Source: Lichenicola sp050954785
GTDB lineage: Bacteria > Pseudomonadota > Alphaproteobacteria > Acetobacterales > Acetobacteraceae
Direction: 5' to 3'
DNA length: 64,000 nt
NCBI GenBank assembly: GCA_050954785.1
Contig: JBPBQO010000001.1
Location: forward strand, 124,001 to 188,000
Shown: one piece after another, positions 58,994 to 64,000 of the stretch
Position numbering within the stretch: the first letter of the stretch is position 1
Layout: each line of letters opens with the position of its first letter
Made by a program: the position numbers and the translations under genes
Notes under the pieces: generated by a model
Told to the model about the DNA's origin: nothing
Databases searched by the model: none
What the model saw: only the letters and a program-made list of their open reading frames with translations

Positions 58994-59281
58994 ATGACCT
59001 TCACGACCCGGTTCCTCGCTGCCCTGTCGACCGTTGCCCTGCTCGGCACCGCGGCTCCGGCATTCGCTCAGAGCACGACGGCGGCCCCGGCCACCACCGC
59101 TGCTCCGATGACTGCTCCCGCCGCCGCTGCTCCCGATGCAGCCGCACCTGCAATGGCCGCTCCGACCGCCGCGCCGTCCACCGACAGCACGATGGCCCCC
59201 AAGAAGACCACCAAGCACCACAAGAAGACGACCTCGAAGCACCACAAGAAGGCAGCTTCGACCGAGGCGGCACCGCAGTAA
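58994..59281 (+). CDS. Secreted Ala/Lys/His-rich Asr-like protein
   Basis: The 95-residue protein has a signal peptide ending at TAAPAFAQS, an Ala/Pro/Thr-rich middle of about 40 residues, and a basic tail with repeats KKTTKHHKK and KHHKKAAST. Composition and layout resemble the periplasmic acid-shock protein Asr of enterobacteria, which is similarly Ala-rich with KKHHK repeats. Similarity is compositional, so homology is not certain. GGAG precedes the ATG by seven bases. Hairpins flank the gene on both sides, making it a single-gene unit. Confidence 0.7.
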   Translation: MTFTTRFLAALSTVALLGTAAPAFAQSTTAAPATTAAPMTAPAAAAPDAAAPAMAAPTAAPSTDSTMAPKKTTKHHKKTTSKHHKKAASTEAAPQ

Positions 59282-59308
59282 TCTGCGAGCTGTTTTTTCT
59301 TCGCGTGA

Positions 59309-59350
59309 CAGGGGCGTTGGGGTTGGCTTCGGCCGGCTCCGACGCCCCTG
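59309..59350 (+). terminator. Hairpin terminator after the Asr-like gene
   Basis: CAGGGGCGT pairs with ACGCCCCTG over 9 bases and the inner part can extend with GGC-TTCG-GCC. It lies 28 bases after the stop. The T-run at 59292-59297 precedes rather than follows the stem, so it would act better on the opposite strand. Confidence 0.55.
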
Positions 59351-59369
59351 ACCGCATTCAGCTCCCCTG

Positions 59370-60644
59370 ATGCCTCCACCCGACTCGATCTTCGCGCCGA
59401 TCGACAAGCGCCTGATCGGCCTGATCGGGGGTTTCGGCTTCGCCTCGGGCCTGCCGCTGTATTTGACGTTCTTCACGCTGCAGCAATGGTTGAGCGAGAG
59501 TCACATCTCGCTCCGGGCTATCGGCGCGGCAGCCCTGATCGGGCTGCCCTACCTTCTGAAATTTCTCTGGGCACCGCTGCTCGACCGGCGTCCCTTCGGA
59601 TTGCTGCACCGTCTCGGTCGCCGTCGCGGCTGGATGCTGCCGATCCAGGCGCTGCTGACGCTCGCCATCATCGCGATGGCGAATTGCCAGCCAACCCACG
59701 GCCTGTTGCCGCTGGTTTGTTCCGCGATGTCGCTCGCCTTCTTTTCCGCCAGCCAGGACATCGTCATCGATGCATGGCGGATCGAGACCTTTCCCGTCCG
59801 GTTGCAGGCCGCGGCGCTCGGCGCCTACACCTGGGGCTACCGGATTGCCATGCTGTGCTCGGGCGCCGGCGCGATCTGGATCGCGGCGAAAGGCGGCTGG
59901 CATCTGGCCTTGCTGGTGATGGCCGCCCTCAGCCTGGTTGGTCCCGTGCTGGCACTGCTGGCACCCGAGCCGTTCCTTGCGCCGACGATCGCCACCGGGT
60001 CGGGCTGGCGCCATGCGCTGCAAACTCGTGTGGTCGCACCGTTTCGCGACCTGCTCGGCCGGCCCGGTGCCTGGATCGTGATCGCCTTCGTGCTGGTGTT
60101 CAATCTCGGTACCCAGCTCGCCGACACGATGGCCTATCCGCTTTATCACGCGCTCGGTTTCGCACCGACCTCGGTCGCTGCCGCCAACGGCATTCCCTCG
60201 CTCTGCGCGGCGCTGGCCGGTGCGGCTGCAAGCGGGCTGCTGGTCGCGCGCATCGGTCTCGGACGAGCGCTGATCCTGTGCGCCTGCGTGCAGATGTGCT
60301 CGATCCTGCTGTACGTAGCTCTGGTTCAGGCCGGACCGGTGTTCCCGATGCTGTTCGCAAAGGTAACGCTGGAGGGTTTCGCCGAGGTGTTGGCCGCGAC
60401 CACGTTCGCCACCTACCTCTCCCGGCTCTGCTCGCTCGACTACACAGCGACGCAATACGCCCTGCTGTCGTCGCTCGCACCGGTGGCATGGCGCACGCTC
60501 GGCGGCACCACCGGCTTCCTGGCGCAAGGCCTCGGCTGGACCAGCTTCTACCTGCTGACCGTGGCCGCCTGCCTACCGGGTATCCTGATCATGCTGGTGC
60601 TGCTGCGACGCTTTCCCGGCGGACTGCCACCCAAGACGGCGTAG
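59370..60644 (+). CDS. ampG: AmpG-like MFS permease
   Basis: The 424-residue protein has twelve helices and the AmpG pattern: GFGFASGLPLYLTFFTLQQWLSE, GLPYLLKFLWAPLLDR and SASQDIVIDAWRIE. AmpG imports GlcNAc-anhydroMurNAc muropeptides from the periplasm for cell-wall recycling. No other recycling gene is adjacent. The next gene, selO, begins nine bases after its stop. Confidence 0.88.
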   Translation: MPPPDSIFAPIDKRLIGLIGGFGFASGLPLYLTFFTLQQWLSESHISLRAIGAAALIGLPYLLKFLWAPLLDRRPFGLLHRLGRRRGWMLPIQALLTLAIIAMANCQPTHGLLPLVCSAMSLAFFSASQDIVIDAWRIETFPVRLQAAALGAYTWGYRIAMLCSGAGAIWIAAKGGWHLALLVMAALSLVGPVLALLAPEPFLAPTIATGSGWRHALQTRVVAPFRDLLGRPGAWIVIAFVLVFNLGTQLADTMAYPLYHALGFAPTSVAAANGIPSLCAALAGAAASGLLVARIGLGRALILCACVQMCSILLYVALVQAGPVFPMLFAKVTLEGFAEVLAATTFATYLSRLCSLDYTATQYALLSSLAPVAWRTLGGTTGFLAQGLGWTSFYLLTVAACLPGILIMLVLLRRFPGGLPPKTA

Positions 60645-60653
60645 CCTTCCTAT

Positions 60654-62108
60654 ATGCAGCTGGAATTCAAGCCGCAGCAGGACGGGACAATGACAGCGAC
60701 GCCGAACTTCAAACCTTCGACCGCACACGCCTTGCTCGGAGAAGCGTTCTTCGACCTGGTCGAGCCGGCGGTGTTCCCGAAACACATCCTGCGCTACCGC
60801 AATCAGGCACAGGCCACGCGGGTCGGGCTCGACACGCTCACCGATGCCGAGTGGGTGGATCATTTCGGCCGGTTCGAGCCATTGCCGGGGTCGTTTCCGC
60901 AGCCGCTGGCGCTGCGCTATCACGGCCACCAGTTCAAGCACTACAACCCCGAACTCGGCGACGGGCGCGGCTTCCTGTTCGGGCAGGCGCATGACCTGGT
61001 CGACGGCAGGCTGCTGGATTTCGGCACCAAGGGCAGCGGGCGCACGCCATGGTCGCGTGGCGGCGACGGCAAGCTCACCCTCAAGGGCGGTGTCCGCGAG
61101 GTGCTGGCCACATCCATGCTGGAGGCGCTCGGGGTCTATACTTCGAAGTCGTTCTCGCTGATCGAGACCGGCGAGGCGCTGACACGCGGCGACGAACCGT
61201 CGCCGACCCGGTCGGCGGTGCTGGTGCGCCTCAACCACTCGCATATCCGCATCGGCACCTTCCAGCGTCTGGCCTATCACCAGGATACCGACAGCATCCG
61301 CCGGCTGCTCGACTACACCATCCGGACCTACATGCCCGAGCTATGGCGCGAGGCGGAAGCCGACCGCGTGCTGGCGTTCCTCGGTGCGGTGACCACAAAG
61401 GTGGCCCGGCTCGGGGCGGAATGGATGCTGGCCGGCTTCGTGCACGGGGTGCTGAACACCGACAACATCAACGTCACCGGCGAGAGCTTCGATTACGGAC
61501 CGTGGCGCTTCCTGCCGACCTATCAGCCGGAATTTACAGCGGCCTACTTCGATACCGGCAAGCTGTATGCATATGGGCGACAGCCCGACACGCTGCTGTG
61601 GAACCTGATCCGGCTTGCCGAGTGCCTGCTGCCGCTGTCCGATCAGGAGACGCTCGAGACCGTGCTGAAAGGTTTTGGCGGGCTGTTCTACGCCGAGCTT
61701 TCGATCGCGATGCTGCGTCGCCTCGGCCTCAAATCGCAGGGACCGGACCTGGATACCGCCTTGGTCCAGCAGGTCTGGCAGTTCCTGCGCGAAAGCCAGA
61801 TGCCGTTCGAGCAGTTCTTTTTCGATTGGTATGGCGGCCCGCTCGCAGCCGGCCGTGCAGCGTCCGGTCCGTCCGCCGGCCTGTATGCCGAGGCTGGATT
61901 TGCCTCCCTGCGCGTTATGATTAACGGCTACGAGGCAGCGGCCGGACTGCGCCTCGACCATCCCTATTTTGCAGGGCATGTTCCGTGCACCATGCTGATC
62001 GATGAAGTCGAGGCGATCTGGGCACCGATCGGCGTCGATGACGATTGGACGCTGTTCCGGCAGAAGCTCGAGGCGATCGACCAGATGGCGGAGGCCTACA
62101 GCGTGTGA
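60654..62108 (+). CDS. selO: Protein adenylyltransferase SelO (YdiU)
   Basis: The 484-residue pseudokinase-fold enzyme has YHGHQFKHYNPELGDGRGFLFGQ, DFGTKGSGRTPWSRGGDGKLTLKGGVREVLATSMLEALGV, and the active-site segment GFVHGVLNTDNINVTGESFDYGPW with conserved Asn and Asp metal residues. SelO transfers AMP to Ser/Thr/Tyr of redox proteins. The family's C-terminal selenocysteine/Cys motif is not evident. ATG 60654 is taken; ATG 60690 is an alternative. Its stop overlaps the next start (GTGA). Confidence 0.93.
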   Translation: MQLEFKPQQDGTMTATPNFKPSTAHALLGEAFFDLVEPAVFPKHILRYRNQAQATRVGLDTLTDAEWVDHFGRFEPLPGSFPQPLALRYHGHQFKHYNPELGDGRGFLFGQAHDLVDGRLLDFGTKGSGRTPWSRGGDGKLTLKGGVREVLATSMLEALGVYTSKSFSLIETGEALTRGDEPSPTRSAVLVRLNHSHIRIGTFQRLAYHQDTDSIRRLLDYTIRTYMPELWREAEADRVLAFLGAVTTKVARLGAEWMLAGFVHGVLNTDNINVTGESFDYGPWRFLPTYQPEFTAAYFDTGKLYAYGRQPDTLLWNLIRLAECLLPLSDQETLETVLKGFGGLFYAELSIAMLRRLGLKSQGPDLDTALVQQVWQFLRESQMPFEQFFFDWYGGPLAAGRAASGPSAGLYAEAGFASLRVMINGYEAAAGLRLDHPYFAGHVPCTMLIDEVEAIWAPIGVDDDWTLFRQKLEAIDQMAEAYSV

Positions 62109-63082
62109 CATCCGAACCACGGTCCGTGACAGGCTTCCGGGCGATCGTTGGGGGGCTGAGGCTGCCTGTGCTGGCGGCGCCGCTGTTCATCGTCTCGAAC
62201 GAGTCGCTGGTGGTTGCGCAGTGCCGTGCCGGGATCATCGGCGCGTTCCCGGCTTTGAACGCCCGCGGCGGCCCGGATGCGTTGCATGACTGGCTGTCGC
62301 GGATCGAGGATGCGGTGCGCCGGCCGGATGGCGAGGTCGCGCCCTTCGCGGTCAATCAGATCGTGCACCGGTCCAACACCCGGCTGTCGGCGGATGTGGA
62401 AACCTGCATGCGCCATCGCGTGCCGATCGTGATCACCTCACTCGGTGCGCAGCCGGATGTGAACGACGCGGTGCATACCTATGGTGGGCTGGTCCTGCAC
62501 GACGTGACCAACCAGGTGCACGCCCGCAAGGCGATCGAGAAGGGTGCGGACGGGCTCGTGCTGGTCGCCGCCGGTGCCGGCGGACATGCCGGAACCCAGT
62601 CCCCGTTTGCGCTGCTGGCCGAAACCCGCGCCTGGTTCGACGGCCCGATCGTGCTGTCCGGCGCGATCGCCACCGGCCGCGCGGTCCTGGCGGCGCGGGC
62701 CATGGGCGCGGATCTCGCCTATATCGGGTCTGCCTTCATCGCCAGCGAGGAGGCGAACGCAGCGCCCGAGTACAAGCAGATGCTGCTGGAGTCCGGAGCG
62801 GGGGACATCGTCTATTCTAACCTGTTCACTGGCGTGCACGGCAATTACCTGCGCGGCTCGATCACCCGCGCCGGTCTCGATCCGGATGCGCTGGAGACTG
62901 CCGCGCCCGGGCAGCTCAGCCTGGAAAACGGCACCAAGGCCTGGCGCGACGTCTGGGGGTGCGGCCAGGGGATCGGTGCGATCGACGCCGTGCATCCTGT
63001 CGCCGATATCGTCGAGCGGCTCTTGATCGAATATGCCCGGGCCCGTACGGAGCTATGCCGCGATCGGGACATTCGGGCGTGA
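62105..63082 (+). CDS. Nitronate monooxygenase-like flavoprotein
   Basis: The 325-residue TIM-barrel FMN enzyme has PVLAAPLFIVSNESLVVAQCRAGIIGAFPALNARG near the start, FAVNQIVHRSN, ADGLVLVAAGAGGHAGTQSPFALL and AIATGRAVLAARAMGADLAYIGSAFIAS (phosphate-binding end of the FMN site). It resembles class I nitronate monooxygenases and 2-nitropropane dioxygenases. Start GTG 62105 overlaps the selO stop; the stop overlaps the next gene's GTG. Confidence 0.88.
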   Translation: MTSEPRSVTGFRAIVGGLRLPVLAAPLFIVSNESLVVAQCRAGIIGAFPALNARGGPDALHDWLSRIEDAVRRPDGEVAPFAVNQIVHRSNTRLSADVETCMRHRVPIVITSLGAQPDVNDAVHTYGGLVLHDVTNQVHARKAIEKGADGLVLVAAGAGGHAGTQSPFALLAETRAWFDGPIVLSGAIATGRAVLAARAMGADLAYIGSAFIASEEANAAPEYKQMLLESGAGDIVYSNLFTGVHGNYLRGSITRAGLDPDALETAAPGQLSLENGTKAWRDVWGCGQGIGAIDAVHPVADIVERLLIEYARARTELCRDRDIRA

Positions 63083-63843
63083 CCGAGATGATCGAGACCG
63101 TCACGCAGACTGGCATTTGCCGGATTATCCTGAACCGGCCGGAGAAAAAGAACGCGCTCACGTCAGCGATGTATGATCGCTTGGGCATGCTTCTGCGCTC
63201 GGCGGATGCCGAGGATGCGGTCCGCGTCGTGCAGATCGAGAGTTCGGGCGCCGATTTCTGTGCAGGCAACGATATCGCCGACTTCCTGATGCAGAGCCGG
63301 CAGGACGCTGCAACGAGCGAGCAGCCCGCGGGCTTGCGGTTCCTCGACACGCTGATCGGCTTCGGCAAGCCGATCGTGGCTGCGGTCGGTGGCGTTGCGA
63401 TCGGCATCGGCACGACCATGCTGCTGCATTGCGATATCGTCGTCGCATCCGAGGATGCAATGTTCGGGTTGCCGTTCGTGAAGCTCGGGCTGGTTCCGGA
63501 AGCCGCGTCCTCGTTGCTCCTGCCGCAGTTGATGGGGTATCGACGCGCGGCCGAACTACTGCTGCTGGGAGACAATTTCAATGCAAGCACGGCCTACGAG
63601 CTACGATTGGTAAATCGGGTCGTGCCGGTGGACGAGCTCCATGTAATTACTGGAGATTATGCGGCTCGGCTGGCGGCGCGTCCGCCGGAAGCGCTTCGTC
63701 TCAGCCGGCAGTTGCTGCGCGGCGACCTCGCTGCAGTCCGCGCCGCGAAGAACCGGGAAGCTGCGATCTTCGTGCAGCGTCTGTCCAGCCCCGAGGCCGC
63801 CGCCAGCCTCAATGCTTTCCTGTCGCGCAGCCGTCCCGGCTGA
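63079..63843 (+). CDS. Enoyl-CoA hydratase/isomerase family protein
   Basis: The 254-residue crotonase-fold protein has CRIILNRPEKKNALTSAMYD near the start, SSGADFCAGNDIADFL (oxyanion hole), AVGGVAIGIGTTMLLHCDIVVASEDAMFGLPFVKLGLVPEAASS with the second Glu present, and PPEALRLSRQLLRGD. It acts on enoyl-CoA substrates. GTG 63079 overlaps the upstream stop; ATG 63088 is an alternative. An SCP2 gene follows by 28 bases. Confidence 0.92.
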   Translation: MTEMIETVTQTGICRIILNRPEKKNALTSAMYDRLGMLLRSADAEDAVRVVQIESSGADFCAGNDIADFLMQSRQDAATSEQPAGLRFLDTLIGFGKPIVAAVGGVAIGIGTTMLLHCDIVVASEDAMFGLPFVKLGLVPEAASSLLLPQLMGYRRAAELLLLGDNFNASTAYELRLVNRVVPVDELHVITGDYAARLAARPPEALRLSRQLLRGDLAAVRAAKNREAAIFVQRLSSPEAAASLNAFLSRSRPG

Positions 63844-63871
63844 ACGATACGTCAACCAGAAGGAGATCCGG

Positions 63872-64000
63872 ATGTCCGAGACTCAAGAAATCATTGAAAT
63901 TATCAAGGAAAAACGAGAACTGCTGTCGACGCTCGGTCATCGGGTCCGGATCGACCTCAAGGATGCCGGCTCGATCCTGGTCGATGCGACCAAGCCGGAC
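63872..64000 (+). CDS. SCP2 sterol-binding domain protein (5' part)
   Basis: The first 43 codons are inside the window and the gene runs off the right edge. An AAGGAGAT ribosome site lies six bases before the ATG. The visible start, ETQEIIEIIKEKRELL then LGHRVRIDLKDAGSILVDA, matches SCP2 lipid-binding domains. It follows an enoyl-CoA hydratase, a pairing consistent with lipid or acyl-CoA binding. Confidence 0.65.
   Translation, partial: MSETQEIIEIIKEKRELLSTLGHRVRIDLKDAGSILVDATKPD

Overview
The window reads as chromosomal DNA of a GC-rich alphaproteobacterium. Family-level assignment is inference; an acid-tolerant Acetobacteraceae/Rhodospirillales member fits best. The reasons are the parA-parB / hemJ-hemE / maf neighbourhood, which surrounds the replication origin in many alphaproteobacteria, the frequent GTG starts with 4-base start/stop overlaps, and an Asr-like acid-shock protein. 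No phage, insertion sequence, rRNA operon or CRISPR array was seen.

Layout. 0-5 kb: chromosome partitioning (parA, parB), tRNA-Lys, haem genes hemE and hemJ, a probable oriC, maf and tRNA-Ala. 5-10 kb: housekeeping and unknown genes (DedA, deaminase, exonuclease III, S10 peptidase, lipoproteins). 10-12.7 kb: a fluoride riboswitch before a CrcB fluoride channel fused to universal-stress-protein sequence, then a second stress protein. 12.7-18.1 kb: a MarR-controlled AaeXAB-like efflux operon with its own outer-membrane channel. 18.2-32.3 kb: a catabolic island matching the oxidative D-apiose pathway, with a RuBisCO-like protein, DUF1537 kinase, apionate oxidoisomerase-like protein, sugar ABC transporter, apiose-dehydrogenase-like enzyme, a frameshifted lactonase and a GntR regulator. 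32.3-37.3 kb: an SsuABC/TauABC-type transporter operon ending in a large PHP/DUF3604-like hydrolase of unknown substrate. 37.4-41.8 kb: DNA polymerase IV, an acyltransferase, a zone of decayed gene fragments, and a cytochrome b561-YceI fusion. 41.9-51.5 kb: a divergent fatty-acid regulon (fadA-fadN-fadE-thioesterase opposite fadL-fadD-merR). 51.6-64 kb: phospholipase D-like protein, split chromate transporter, bactofilin, adenosine kinase, TypA, Asr-like protein, AmpG, SelO, nitronate monooxygenase, enoyl-CoA hydratase and the start of an SCP2 protein.

How it works together. The apiose island has nearly every step from uptake to a C4 sugar phosphate: ABC import, oxidation, lactone opening, oxidoisomerisation, phosphorylation, and decarboxylation by the RuBisCO-like protein. 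A 1-base frame break in the lactonase may disable it. The fad genes cover fatty-acid uptake, activation and beta-oxidation around one shared promoter region carrying a LiuR-like palindrome. The fluoride genes form a self-contained riboswitch-controlled export and stress unit.

The most distinctive items are the riboswitch-linked CrcB-USP fusion, the apiose island with its frameshift, the orphan PHP-transporter operon, the probable oriC with a long inverted repeat, and an A-B'-A'-B arrangement of gene remnants suggesting an old tandem duplication.
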